This document shows, in pieces, positions 7,981 to 16,589 of a stretch of DNA of 64,000 bases (the first letter of the stretch is position 1; each line of letters begins with the position of its first letter). The notes beneath the pieces were generated by a model. The model saw nothing but the letters and a program-made list of their open reading frames with translations. It made no database searches and had not been told where the DNA came from. The stretch comes from Leifsonia sp. Leaf264. GTDB taxonomy: Bacteria; Actinomycetota; Actinomycetes; Actinomycetales; Microbacteriaceae. A program made the translations under genes and the position numbers. The stretch lies in contig NZ_LMMR01000007.1 of assembly GCF_001422325.1 (NCBI RefSeq), forward strand, positions 365,539 through 429,538, given 5' to 3'.

Positions 7981-8646
7981 ATGGACGACCGCTTACAGCT
8001 GCTGCTCGATTCGTTCTGGCCGCTGGTCTGGGGCGCCATCACGGGCACCATCCCGTTGGCGCTCATCTCGTTCGTGCTCGGTCTCGCGATAGCGCTCGCG
8101 GTCGCGCTCATGCGGCTCTCGAGGAATCGCGTGATCTCGGGCATCGCCCGCGTCTACATCTCGATCATCCGCGGCACGCCGCTGCTCGTCCAGCTGTTCG
8201 TGATCTTCTTCGGACTGCCCTCGATCGGTTGGGTCATCGACCCGTGGCCGAGCGCCGTCATAGCGTTCTCGCTCAACGTCGGCGGCTACGCGGCCGAGAT
8301 CATCCGTGCCGCCATCCTCAGTGTTCCCAGGGGGCAGTGGGAGGCCGGCTACACGATCGGCATGTCGAGCAGGCTGACCCTGCGCCGGGTGATCCTGCCG
8401 CAGGCGGCCCGCGTGGCCGTGCCACCGCTTTCGAACACCTTCATCTCACTGGTGAAGGACACGTCACTGGCCTCGATCATCCTCGTCACCGAGATGTTCC
8501 GGGTGGCGCAGAAGATCGCCGCCTTCAGCAGCGAGTTCCTGCTGATCTACATGGAGGCCGGGCTCGTGTACTGGCTGATCTGCCTGGTGCTCTCGAGTGG
8601 CCAGAATCGGCTGGAGAAGAGATTGGACCGCTATGTCGCGCACTGA
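7981..8646 (+). CDS. Polar amino-acid ABC transporter permease
   Basis: A 221-residue inner-membrane permease of the HisM/GlnP type with about 5 transmembrane helices. Recognisable features are the segment [21 protein letters not shown] (about 60-80) and the ATPase-contacting EAA loop [20 protein letters not shown] (about 121-140). It overlaps the downstream ATPase start by 14 nt, so the two are coupled. With a single permease gene, the transporter is presumably a homodimer in the membrane. Confidence 0.93.
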   Translation: MDDRLQLLLDSFWPLVWGAITGTIPLALISFVLGLAIALAVALMRLSRNRVISGIARVYISIIRGTPLLVQLFVIFFGLPSIGWVIDPWPSAVIAFSLNVGGYAAEIIRAAILSVPRGQWEAGYTIGMSSRLTLRRVILPQAARVAVPPLSNTFISLVKDTSLASIILVTEMFRVAQKIAAFSSEFLLIYMEAGLVYWLICLVLSSGQNRLEKRLDRYVAH

Positions 8647-9403
8647 GGTTCCCCTGCTCGCGGTCTCGGGGCTGCGCAAGAGTTTCGGCGAGACCGAGGT
8701 CCTCCGCTCCATCGACCTCGAGGTGACCCGCGGTGAGGTGGTCGTGCTCATCGGTCCGAGCGGATCGGGCAAGACCACGGTTCTGCGCTCGTTGAACGGC
8801 CTCGAGACTCCGGATGCCGGAGTCGTGTCGTTCGAGCCCGGCCCGTCGATCGACTTCTCCCAGCCCGTGTCGAAGGCGTCGCGAGACGCCCTGCGGAACC
8901 GGTCGGCCATGGTGTTCCAGCAGCACAACCTCTTCCCGCACCGCACAGTGCTCGAGAACGTCATCGAGGGCCCGGTGCAGGTGCAGCGGGTGCGCAAGGC
9001 CGAGGCCATCGCCGAGGCCGAGGCCCTGCTCGCGCGGGTGGGCCTCGCGGAGAAGCGCGACGCCTACCCGCACGAGCTGTCGGGCGGGCAGCAGCAACGC
9101 GTCGGCATCGTGCGCGCGTTGGCGTTGAAGCCCGACCTGCTGCTCTTCGACGAGCCGACGAGTGCGCTCGACCCCGAGTTGGTCGGCGACGTGCTCGGGG
9201 TCATGAAGGGGCTCGCCGATGAGGGCTGGACCATGGTGGTCGTCACCCACGAGCTGAGCTTCGCGCGGCAGGTGGCCGACGAGGTCCTGTTCATGGACGG
9301 CGGCGTCATCGTGGAGCGCGGAGCGCCGGAGCAACTGTTCACGGCGCCGACGCACGAGCGCACACGGAAGTTCCTGGACCGCATCCTGCGGCCCCTCGAC
9401 TGA
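8633..9403 (+). CDS. Polar amino-acid ABC transporter ATP-binding protein
   Basis: A 256-residue ABC ATPase. Walker [10 protein letters not shown] is at about 41-49, the Q-loop in the segment [18 protein letters not shown], the signature LSGGQQQRV near 148, Walker [13 protein letters not shown] near 168, and the switch His in VVTHE near 204. This is the HisP/GlnQ class that serves amino-acid importers. I start at ATG 8633 inside the end of the permease gene rather than at 8597, because the family N-terminus begins with the [18 protein letters not shown] strand just after it. Confidence 0.93.
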   Translation: MSRTEVPLLAVSGLRKSFGETEVLRSIDLEVTRGEVVVLIGPSGSGKTTVLRSLNGLETPDAGVVSFEPGPSIDFSQPVSKASRDALRNRSAMVFQQHNLFPHRTVLENVIEGPVQVQRVRKAEAIAEAEALLARVGLAEKRDAYPHELSGGQQQRVGIVRALALKPDLLLFDEPTSALDPELVGDVLGVMKGLADEGWTMVVVTHELSFARQVADEVLFMDGGVIVERGAPEQLFTAPTHERTRKFLDRILRPLD

Positions 9404-9580
9404 TCGCGATACGCCTCCTCACTGCGCGGGCTTTTCGATCAGCGGGACGAGTTGCCGTTGGTCGAAGGGTGCCCGAGCGCAGCGAGGCCGCGTATCGAGA
9501 CCAGTGCCGAGTCGGACGGGGCGTTGGAGTGATCTCGATACGCCTGCTCGCTGCGCGCGCGGGCTACTCGATCAGCGGAG
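9401..9580. repeat. REP-like palindromic repeat cluster
   Basis: Three related copies of a ~45-bp element share the core CTCGATACGCC..CTCGCTGCGC and an end resembling CTCGATCAGCGG: copy 1 at 9401-9446 (plus), an inverted copy at 9458-9503, and copy 3 at 9529-9577 (plus). They fill the space between the ABC ATPase (plus) and the aldehyde dehydrogenase gene (minus), whose 3' ends converge here. Such extragenic palindromic repeats commonly sit between convergent genes and may assist termination. Confidence 0.65.
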
Positions 9581-9583
9581 GGG

Positions 9584-10951
9584 TCAGCCGACGCGGATGA
9601 GCTTCTTGTTGACGAACTCGTCGGCACCCAGGCGGCCCATCTCACGGCCGGTGCCTGAACGCTTCACGCCGCCGAACGGCAGTTCGACGCCGTCGGCGAG
9701 CACGAGGTTCACGAAGACCATCCCGGCCTCGATGCGGTCGGCGACCCGCGCAGCCTGATCGGCATCCGTCGTGTAGACGTAGGAACCGAGACCGAACGGG
9801 GTGTCGTTGGCCAGCGTCACCGCGGCCTCTTCGGACTCGACGCGGTAGACGGATGCCACCGGGCCGAAGAACTCCTCGTGGTAGGCGTCCGCCTCAGGCG
9901 AGATGTCGGTCAGCACGACCGGGGCGAAGTAGTTGCCATTGCGCTCGCCGGTCGCGTGCACCGTGACACCCTGTGCTGCGGCCCGGTCGAGCTGGTCCTG
10001 CAGGCGGTCGGCGGCCGTCGCCGACGAGAGCGGGCCGAGCTTGCTCTCCTCGGAGGTGGGGTCGCTCGGCTGGGTGGCGGCGAAGCTGGCCGTGAGCTTG
10101 GCGACGAAGTCCTCGTAGAGGTCGTCGATGACGATGAACCGCTTGGCCGCGTTGCAGGACTGGCCGGTGTTGTCGAGGCGTGCCGCGGCAGCATCCTCAA
10201 CGACCTTGTCGAGGTCGTCGGTGCTGAGCAGCACGAACGGGTCGGACCCGCCGAGCTCGAGGACGACCTTCTTGAGGTTGCGGCCCGCGATCTCGGCGAC
10301 GGCGGCACCGGCGCGCTCCGATCCGGTGAGCGAGACGCCCTGCACACGGCGGTCGCCGATGACCTTCTCGATCTGCTCGTTGGTGGCGTAGATGTTGACG
10401 TAGGCGCCCTCGGGGAAGCCGGCATCCGCGAAGATCTGCTCGATGGCCGCGGCCGATTCGGGGCACTGCGGAGCGTGCTTCAGCAGGATCGTGTTGCCGA
10501 TGATGAGGTTGGGTCCGGCGAAACGGGCGACCTGGTAGTACGGGAAGTTCCACGGCATGATGCCGAGCAGCACGCCGAGCGAGCTGCGGCGGATGACGGC
10601 GCTGCCCTCTCCGGCGAGCAGCTTGACCGGCTCGTCGGCGAGCACGTCGGGGGAGATGTCGGCGTAGTAGCCGTAGATGTCGGCGGCGAAGTCGACCTCG
10701 CCGAGGGCCTGCTCGATCGGCTTGCCCATCTCGCGCACGATGATCCTGGCGAGCTCCTCGCGGCGCTCGGTGTGCAGTTCGCCCACGCGACGGATGAGCG
10801 CTGCGCGATCGGCGGGGCTGGTGGAGCGCGACCAGCCGGAGTGAGCCGCATCCGCGGAGGCGATCGCGGCCGTCAGGGCCTCATCGGTGATCGTGGGGTA
10901 GCTCTGGACGGTCTCCCCGGTTGCCGGATCGATCACTGCGTAGTCGGTCAT
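9584..10951 (-). CDS. gabD: NAD(P)-dependent succinate-semialdehyde dehydrogenase family protein
   Basis: A 455-residue aldehyde dehydrogenase that oxidises a dicarboxylic semialdehyde to the acid. Visible motifs are the cofactor segment GIMPWNFPYYQVARF (about 130-144), the general-base Glu in VLELGGSDPF (about 231) and the nucleophile Cys in NTGQSCNAAKR (about 265). Length and the short N-terminus match the shorter SSADH group. With the nearby GABA-permease-like gene and the glutaryl-CoA genes, the substrate could be succinate semialdehyde (from GABA) or glutarate semialdehyde (from 5-aminovalerate); sequence cannot separate these. It is transcribed away from the regulator genes, with a possible operator at 11050-11069. 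Confidence 0.88.
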   Translation of the reverse strand: MTDYAVIDPATGETVQSYPTITDEALTAAIASADAAHSGWSRSTSPADRAALIRRVGELHTERREELARIIVREMGKPIEQALGEVDFAADIYGYYADISPDVLADEPVKLLAGEGSAVIRRSSLGVLLGIMPWNFPYYQVARFAGPNLIIGNTILLKHAPQCPESAAAIEQIFADAGFPEGAYVNIYATNEQIEKVIGDRRVQGVSLTGSERAGAAVAEIAGRNLKKVVLELGGSDPFVLLSTDDLDKVVEDAAAARLDNTGQSCNAAKRFIVIDDLYEDFVAKLTASFAATQPSDPTSEESKLGPLSSATAADRLQDQLDRAAAQGVTVHATGERNGNYFAPVVLTDISPEADAYHEEFFGPVASVYRVESEEAAVTLANDTPFGLGSYVYTTDADQAARVADRIEAGMVFVNLVLADGVELPFGGVKRSGTGREMGRLGADEFVNKKLIRVG

Positions 10952-11049
10952 GCCAGTCCCTTCGTGACGTGAACGTGCTGGATGCGGATCGACGGTGGCG
11001 CCGCGTCACTGCTGCACGAGGATCAGCCTAAATCACCGGCCGCCAGAAA

Positions 11050-11069
11050 ACATCCGGTTTGCAATGATT
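11050..11069. promoter_or_regulatory. Candidate operator half-sites upstream of gabD
   Basis: The sequence ACATCCGGTTTGCAATGATT lies about 100 bp upstream of gabD and overlaps the end of the Cache-domain gene. It matches the site at 12623-12644 at 13 of 19 positions, including the ends CAT-CGGT and ATGA-T, and shares the CATCCGG half-site with 6990-7025. Candidate binding site of the FadR-type regulator. Confidence 0.35.
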
Positions 11070-11803
11070 CAGCTCAGGCGATCGATCGCGAGGGGGGTGC
11101 CCGCGCAGACGAACTGTGCGGCGGGGGTGCCGACGAGAGCTCCGGGCTGGGCGGTCGGGTCCGTCGAGATGATGACGCGTCCGGCGGCGTTCACCAGTGC
11201 GAGCGGTTCGTCGATGAGCAGGAGGAGTGGGAGCAGCTCCTGCTCGAGGCGGCGCACGGCGATGTCGGCTCCGACGACCCCGAGCATCCGCTTCCCGTCG
11301 CCGTCGGCCGCTGTCACGGGCATCGTCACGGTGAGGATGTAGTCGCAGGTGCAGAGATGGTCGACGTAGGGACCCGTCACATGGGTGGCGTGGGTGGAGG
11401 CCGGGGTCGCGTACCACTCGAGGTCGCGCACGTCGCGCAGGTACTCGGCGTGCGAGCGTGTGGTGAGATCGAGGCGAGTGGGCTCGGTGGTGCTCCCGAA
11501 CAGCGGCCCGGCGTCGAGTGGTCCGAGCCACCAGGCGAAGTGCACGTCGCGTCCGGCGACGATGCCCGGAGCCGCTATGAAGCCGGCGCCGACGAGCAGC
11601 GGGTCGACGCGGGTCAGCTCAGGCAGTACCCGAGACGAGACGAGGTCGTCGACGGATGCGGCCGACGCGGTCCCACCGGGATCGGCGACGGCGCCCACGA
11701 TCTCCTCGCGCCAGCCGGCGAGCTGGGCGAACACGTCGGCGAACAGATCGCTGACGGCACCGGCGCAGTGCTCAGGCGACGTCGTCGGCAGCGTCGCGGT
11801 CAC
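11069..11803 (-). CDS. Cytoplasmic Cache (PDC-fold) sensor-domain protein
   Basis: A 244-residue protein with a dCache-like ligand-binding pattern: VGAGFIAAPG and FAWWLGP near 73-95, then DLEWYATPASTHATHVTGPY (about 130-150), VDHLCTCDYILTVTMPV, and LGVVGADIAVRRLEQEL (about 180-196). These are the hallmark W-Y, TGPYVD and GVVGADI motifs of Cache domains. Unusually there is no signal peptide or transmembrane segment, so it should be cytoplasmic. The GTG start at 11803 has GAGGAGG upstream and lies inside the 3' end of the FadR-type regulator gene (32-nt overlap), implying co-translation. It may sense the metabolite controlling that regulator; this is inference. Confidence 0.7.
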   Translation of the reverse strand: MTATLPTTSPEHCAGAVSDLFADVFAQLAGWREEIVGAVADPGGTASAASVDDLVSSRVLPELTRVDPLLVGAGFIAAPGIVAGRDVHFAWWLGPLDAGPLFGSTTEPTRLDLTTRSHAEYLRDVRDLEWYATPASTHATHVTGPYVDHLCTCDYILTVTMPVTAADGDGKRMLGVVGADIAVRRLEQELLPLLLLIDEPLALVNAAGRVIISTDPTAQPGALVGTPAAQFVCAGTPLAIDRLS

Positions 11804-12581
11804 GGCGCACCTCCTCGCGGTGCAGGCGGGTCTTGGCCGTGAGCAGGCCCTCGGCGAGGGACTGCACCATGGTCGACACGAGCTCCCGGGCGACGGCCGG
11901 GGCATGGGCGCCCACGGCGGCGGCGATGGCGGTGCTCGTGCCGAGCACGGCGACGCGGGTGTCGTCGTCGTCGAGGGCGAGCAGCAGCAGCGGGCCGAAC
12001 TCGGCCTGCACCCGGATCTGCTCGCGCACCAGGCGCGCCGACTGGCTGAGCACGGCGAGTTCGAGGAACAGTCCGCCGATGTCGAAGCGGGCGGCGGCCG
12101 GGGTGGTGACGTCGATGCCGGAGACCTGGGCGGCGAGGCGCTCGGCCTCGGCATCGGTGGCGCGCACGGCCGCCCGCTCGGCGCAGCCGGCGAGTATCGT
12201 GGCGAAGTAGACCGCCATGTCGGAGAGCTCGACCTGGGTGAGGGCGTGCAGGCGGGCGTCGAGCAGACCACCGTGCTCGGCGTCTCCGGTGACGAAGCTT
12301 CCGCCCTCGCGGCCGCGACGCGTCTCGACCAGGCCGGCGTCGCGCAGAATGCCGAGGCCCTCGCGCACCGTGATGAGGGCGACGCCGAAGCGACGGGACA
12401 GGTCGGGCTCGCTGGGCAGGCGTTCACCGGGGGCGAGAACGCCCAGGATGATGGCGTCGGTCAGGCGCTGGGCGACCTGCTCCGAGCGTCCGGTGTCGGC
12501 CAGCTGCGCGAAGATCGCCTCGCGTGCGGCCGATCCGACCCGCGGCGTCGACGCCTCGGCCCTCGCCTGTGATTCGCCCAT
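11772..12581 (-). CDS. FadR/GntR-family transcriptional regulator
   Basis: About 269 residues. The N-terminal winged helix (about 15-85) has the GntR signature LTDAIILGVLAPGERLPSEP ... LSRRFGVALITVREGLGILRD ... GLVETRRGREGGSFV. The rest (about 100-245) is an all-helical FCD/FadR-type effector domain. I take ATG at 12581, because AGGGTG sits 6 nt upstream; ATG 12587 and GTG 12590 are in frame. It is divergent from the CoA-transferase operon across a 90-nt gap with an inverted repeat, and coupled to the Cache gene. Probable autoregulator and regulator of the adjacent catabolic operons. Confidence 0.85.
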   Translation of the reverse strand: MGESQARAEASTPRVGSAAREAIFAQLADTGRSEQVAQRLTDAIILGVLAPGERLPSEPDLSRRFGVALITVREGLGILRDAGLVETRRGREGGSFVTGDAEHGGLLDARLHALTQVELSDMAVYFATILAGCAERAAVRATDAEAERLAAQVSGIDVTTPAAARFDIGGLFLELAVLSQSARLVREQIRVQAEFGPLLLLALDDDDTRVAVLGTSTAIAAAVGAHAPAVARELVSTMVQSLAEGLLTAKTRLHREEVRRDRDAADDVA

Positions 12582-12622
12582 GGGCATCACCCTAACCGAA
12601 CCGGGGGCTGGCTCTCAGAAAA

Positions 12623-12644
12623 TCATTCGGTCTAGGATGAATCG
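12623..12644. promoter_or_regulatory. Inverted-repeat operator candidate between regulator and CoA-transferase operon
   Basis: The AT-richer segment AAATCATTCGG TCT AGGATGAATCG carries the imperfect dyad TCATTC..GATGAA in the 90-bp divergent promoter region of the FadR-type gene and the CoA-transferase gene. FadR-class regulators usually bind short dyads of this sort in their own promoters. Confidence 0.45.
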
Positions 12645-12670
12645 CATTCGGGACATGCGAAGGCGGATGG

Positions 12671-13933
12671 ATGACGAGCGACGACGGGGCACGGCGCGGA
12701 GCACTCTCCGGCGTGCGCGTCGCAGACTTCTCGCGGGTGCTCGCCGGCCCGTACGCCACGATGATGCTCGCCGACTTCGGCGCCGACGTCGTGAAGATCG
12801 AGTCGCCGACCGGCGATGACACCCGGTCGTGGGCTCCGCCGGTCGATGCATCCGGTGCCTCCACCTACTTCGCCGGGGTGAACCGGAACAAGCGCTCGGT
12901 GGTGCTGGACCTGTCGACGGATGCCGGCCTCGCCGAGGCGCGACGGCTGGCGTTCTCGGCCGATGTCGTGGTGGAGAACTTCCGCCCCGGCGTCATGGAG
13001 CGGTTCGGACTGGACTTCACCGCCGTCAGCGCGGCCAATCCCGGTGTCGTGTACTGCTCCATCACGGGCTTCGGCGCGGGGGAGGGCGCCGGCCTGCCGG
13101 GCTACGACCTGTTGGTGCAGGCCGTCGGCGGGCTCATGAGCGTGACCGGCGCCCCCGACGGCGATCCGACGAAGGCGGGGGTGGCTCTCGTCGACGTGCT
13201 GACGGGGCTCAACGCCCTCTCCGGCATCCTGCTGGCTCTTCGGGCCCGGGATGCGGCTGCAGGGTCGACCGGCCCAGGCACGGCGGCACCCGGCTCGCTG
13301 GTGCAGGTCGACCTGCTCTCCAGCCTGCTCTCGGGTCTCGTCAACCAGGCGTCGAGCACCCTCGCCACCGGCGTCGCGCCCCGGAGGATGGGGAACGCGC
13401 ACCCGAGCATCGCCCCCTACGAGTCCTTCCGGGCGGCGGACCGCGACCTGGTGATCGCCGTGGGCAACGACAGGCAGTTCCTCGCGTTGGCCGGAGTGTT
13501 GGATGACCCGGCACTCGGCGACCCCCGCCTCGCCACCAACCCGCTGCGGGTTGCGCACCGCGCCGAACTGCGCGCGCTCATCGAGGGTCGCCTCGCCTCG
13601 GCTCCGGCGGCCGACTGGGTCTCGCGCCTCAACGGCGTCGGCGTGCCCGCCGGCCTCGTCAACGACGTCGGCGAGGCCATCGCCTTCGCCGAGTCCCTGG
13701 GCCTCGCACCTGTCGTCGACGTCGACGACAGCCGCTCCATCGCCAACCCGATCCACCTCGCGAGCGGACCCGCCGCCTACAGCTCGCGCGCGCCCCGGCT
13801 CGGCGAGCACGCCGGCGCCGACTGGCTCGACTCACCCGCCGGGCCGGCCCCGGTTCCGGCATCCGGAAGCCCGATGGCACCGGCATCCGTCAGCGACCAG
13901 CTTCTCGATCCCAGCACCGAAGGAACAGCATGA
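12671..13933 (+). CDS. CaiB/BaiF (class III) CoA-transferase, probably glutarate-activating
   Basis: A 420-residue family III CoA-transferase that would move CoA from an acyl-CoA such as succinyl-CoA to a carboxylic acid. Family motifs are VRVADFSRVLAGPYATMMLADFGADVVKIES (N-terminus), NRNKRSVVLDL, VVVENFRPGVMERFGLDF, and the catalytic Asp in ALVDVLTGLNALSGILLAL (about residue 174). It is coupled by ATGA to a clear glutaryl-CoA dehydrogenase. In other bacteria and in humans, a class III transferase (GcdG, SUGCT) feeds glutaryl-CoA to GcdH, so glutarate is the best-supported substrate, by context. The last ~45 residues are Ala/Pro/Ser-rich and look dispensable. Confidence 0.85.
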   Translation: MTSDDGARRGALSGVRVADFSRVLAGPYATMMLADFGADVVKIESPTGDDTRSWAPPVDASGASTYFAGVNRNKRSVVLDLSTDAGLAEARRLAFSADVVVENFRPGVMERFGLDFTAVSAANPGVVYCSITGFGAGEGAGLPGYDLLVQAVGGLMSVTGAPDGDPTKAGVALVDVLTGLNALSGILLALRARDAAAGSTGPGTAAPGSLVQVDLLSSLLSGLVNQASSTLATGVAPRRMGNAHPSIAPYESFRAADRDLVIAVGNDRQFLALAGVLDDPALGDPRLATNPLRVAHRAELRALIEGRLASAPAADWVSRLNGVGVPAGLVNDVGEAIAFAESLGLAPVVDVDDSRSIANPIHLASGPAAYSSRAPRLGEHAGADWLDSPAGPAPVPASGSPMAPASVSDQLLDPSTEGTA

Positions 13934-15120
13934 GCACAGACACCGCACTGATCGTCGACACAGTGTTCGACCTCGACTCCCTGCTGACGGAGGAGGAGCG
14001 CGACTGGCAGCGGAGGGCACGCGCCTTCGCGACCGAGCGCATCCTGCCGGTCATCGAGGACGACTTCGAGAACAAGCATTTCCGCCGTGAACTGGTGGCC
14101 GAGCTCGGGGCGGCGGGCTTCCTCGGCATGCACCTGCAGGGCTACGGCTGCGCTGGTGCCGGTGCCGTCGCGTACGGCCTGGTCTGCCTCGAACTGGAGT
14201 CGGCAGACAGCGGCTGGCGCACCTTCGTGTCGGTGCAGGGGTCGCTCGCGATGTCGGCCATCTACAAGCACGGCAGCGAGGAGCAGAAGCAGCACTGGCT
14301 TCCACGCATGGCGAGGGGTGAGGCCATCGGATGCTTCGGGCTCACGGAGCCGAGTGGCGGCAGCGACCCCGCGGCCATGACCACGACGGCCCGCCGCGAC
14401 GGCGATGACTGGGTGCTCGACGGAGCCAAGCGCTGGATCGGCCTGGCCAGCATCGCCGACGTCGCCGTCATCTGGGCGAGGGCGACTGACGCCGACGGCT
14501 CGACGGCCGTGCGCGGTTTCGTCGTGCCGACGGACACCGCCGGATTCACCGCGACGCCCATCGACGGCAAGCTCTCGATGCGCGCCTCGATCCAGTGCGA
14601 CGTGACGCTGGAGGGCGTGCGGCTGCCCGCCGATGCGATGCTGCCCGGTGCTCGCGGGCTGTCGGGCCCGTTCTCCTGCCTGAACGAGGCACGCTACGGA
14701 ATCGTCTGGGGCGCGATGGGCGCAGCGCGCAGCTGTCTGGAGGCGGCCCTCGGCCGGGCCCGCACCCGCGAGGTCTTCGGCGAGCCGATCGGAGCTCGGC
14801 AGCTCGTACAGGGCAAGCTGGCCGACATGTTCGTCGAATACGAGAAGGGCGTGCTGCTCGCCCTGCACCTGGGTCGACTCAAGGAGCGCGGCGCTCTCAC
14901 GCCGGCGCAGATCAGCGTCGGCAAGCTCAACAGCGTGCGTGAGGCTCTGCACATCGCGCACGAGGCGCGCTCGATCCTGGCGGGCGACGGCATCACCAAC
15001 GCCTTCCCGGTGATGCGGCACATGGCCAATCTCGAGTCGGTGCGCACCTACGAGGGCACCGATGAGATCCACCAACTCGTGCTCGGCCGCGAGCTCACCG
15101 GAATCGCGGCCTTCGCATGA
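13930..15120 (+). CDS. gcdH: Glutaryl-CoA dehydrogenase
   Basis: A 396-residue FAD-dependent acyl-CoA dehydrogenase that would oxidise and decarboxylate glutaryl-CoA to crotonyl-CoA. The match to GCDH is specific: GCFGLTEPSGGSDPAAMTTT (about 133-152), EARYGIVWGAMGAARSCLEA, GEPIGARQLVQGKLADM, and the catalytic Glu in RTYEGTDEIHQLVLGRELTGI (about E375) aligned with human [21 protein letters not shown]. It overlaps both neighbours by four bases (ATGA), forming an operon with the CoA-transferase and the aldehyde dehydrogenase. Confidence 0.92.
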   Translation: MSTDTALIVDTVFDLDSLLTEEERDWQRRARAFATERILPVIEDDFENKHFRRELVAELGAAGFLGMHLQGYGCAGAGAVAYGLVCLELESADSGWRTFVSVQGSLAMSAIYKHGSEEQKQHWLPRMARGEAIGCFGLTEPSGGSDPAAMTTTARRDGDDWVLDGAKRWIGLASIADVAVIWARATDADGSTAVRGFVVPTDTAGFTATPIDGKLSMRASIQCDVTLEGVRLPADAMLPGARGLSGPFSCLNEARYGIVWGAMGAARSCLEAALGRARTREVFGEPIGARQLVQGKLADMFVEYEKGVLLALHLGRLKERGALTPAQISVGKLNSVREALHIAHEARSILAGDGITNAFPVMRHMANLESVRTYEGTDEIHQLVLGRELTGIAAFA

Positions 15121-16589
15121 GCGAGACGACGCCTGACACCATCGACGCGATCGTCGCCGCAGCAGCGGCATCCGAGTTCTCCCTGACCGACAGGGCCGCC
15201 CGTGCGCTCTGGCTGCACGCTCTCGCCGACGCCCTCGACGCCGACCGTGCCGAGCTGCTGGCCATAGCCCGCATCGAGACCCACCTCTCCGAGGGCAGGC
15301 TCGACGGCGAGATCACCCGCACGGTGAACCAGCTGCGCTTCTTCGCCGGGGTCGCCATCGAGGGGAGCTACCTCGAGGCCACGATCGACTCGGCCGACGG
15401 TTCCCTGCTGCCTCCTCGTCCGTCGCTGCGACGGATGCTGCGACCGATCGGGGTGGTCGCCGTGTTCGCGGCCTCCAACTTCCCGTTCGCCTTCTCGGTG
15501 CTCGGCAACGACACGGCGTCGGCCTTCGCCGCGGGCTGCCCCGTGGTGGTCAAGGCGCATCCGGGGCATCCCGAGCTGTCGCGTCGGGTCGCGTCCCTCG
15601 CCGAGCGGGTGCTCGACGAGTCGGGGGCGCCGGCAGGATGCTTCGGGATGGTCGAGGGCGTCGATGCCGGGATCGCGTTGGTGCAGCATCCGCTGGTCTC
15701 GGCCGTCGGCTTCACGGGCTCGACCCGGGGCGGACGCGCTCTGTTCGACCTCGCCTGCGCCCGGCCGGCACCCATCCCGTTCTACGGTGAGCTGGGGTCG
15801 ATCAACCCCGTCGTCATCACTCCGACCGCGGCCGCCACCCCCGACGGCGTCGCCTCCATCGCCGCCGGACTCGCGGCCTCGTTCACCCGCGACGGCGGGC
15901 AGTACTGCACCAAGCCGGGCCTGGTGTTCGTTCCGGCCGAGACCGGGTTCGAGTCGGTGCTCTCTGCCGCACTCTCCGGTGTTCCGAGCCACCGGCTGCT
16001 CACCGACGGGATGGAGACGGCGTTCGCGCGCGGTTCCGAGGCCCTGCTCGAGCGCAGCGACGTCGAGGTGGTCTTCGACGGCGGATCGGGTGCCGACGCC
16101 GCATCGCCCCTGGTCGTTGCCGTGACCCTCGAGTCGTTCGCCGCGGCGCCGGAGGTGTTCCTCGAGGAGCACTTCGGTCCGCTCACCGTGCTTGTGCGTT
16201 ACACGGATGCGGACCCCGCAGCCCTCGGCGCGGCGCTCGCCCTGCTCGACGGTTCGCTCACGGCCAGCATCCACCACGCTCCCGATGAAGACGTGCCGGC
16301 GCTCGCCGCGGCGTTGTCGCGCATCGCGGGCCGCGTGATCTTCAACGGCTGGCCGACCGGCGTGGCCATAGCGTGGGGCCAGCAGCACGGCGGCCCGTGG
16401 CCCGCCACGACGGCCTCGGTGCACTCCTCGGTGGGGGCGTCGGCCATGCGCCGGTTCCTGCAGCCGATCGCCTACCAGGACGCTCCGGCGTCGGTGCTCC
16501 CGGCGGAGCTGGCCGACGGTAACCCGCTCGGAATCCCGCGGCGGGAGGACGGGGTGCTGGTGGTGCCTGCCGCCGCTGCCGCCGAGTGA
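15117..16589 (+). CDS. Aldehyde dehydrogenase (KGSADH-like)
   Basis: A 490-residue NAD(P)-dependent aldehyde dehydrogenase of the branch that includes alpha-ketoglutaric semialdehyde (2,5-dioxovalerate) dehydrogenases. Motifs: RPIGVVAVFAASNFPFAFSV (cofactor site), VGFTGSTRGGRALFDLA, the Glu of FYGELGSINPV (about 225) and the Cys of GGQYCTKPG (about 263). The segment IARIETHLSEGRLDGEITRT at the N-terminus is characteristic of this branch. Third gene of the glutaryl-CoA operon, so it may supply a dicarboxylate such as glutarate from its semialdehyde (inference). Its last codons merge into the 13-bp repeat array that follows. Confidence 0.88.
   Translation: MSETTPDTIDAIVAAAAASEFSLTDRAARALWLHALADALDADRAELLAIARIETHLSEGRLDGEITRTVNQLRFFAGVAIEGSYLEATIDSADGSLLPPRPSLRRMLRPIGVVAVFAASNFPFAFSVLGNDTASAFAAGCPVVVKAHPGHPELSRRVASLAERVLDESGAPAGCFGMVEGVDAGIALVQHPLVSAVGFTGSTRGGRALFDLACARPAPIPFYGELGSINPVVITPTAAATPDGVASIAAGLAASFTRDGGQYCTKPGLVFVPAETGFESVLSAALSGVPSHRLLTDGMETAFARGSEALLERSDVEVVFDGGSGADAASPLVVAVTLESFAAAPEVFLEEHFGPLTVLVRYTDADPAALGAALALLDGSLTASIHHAPDEDVPALAAALSRIAGRVIFNGWPTGVAIAWGQQHGGPWPATTASVHSSVGASAMRRFLQPIAYQDAPASVLPAELADGNPLGIPRREDGVLVVPAAAAAE

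Noticed and set aside
11069-12427. Possible frameshifted or fused regulator gene
   Set aside because: The longer frame is just the upstream extension of the Cache gene; two intact genes with their own ribosome sites overlap by 32 nt.
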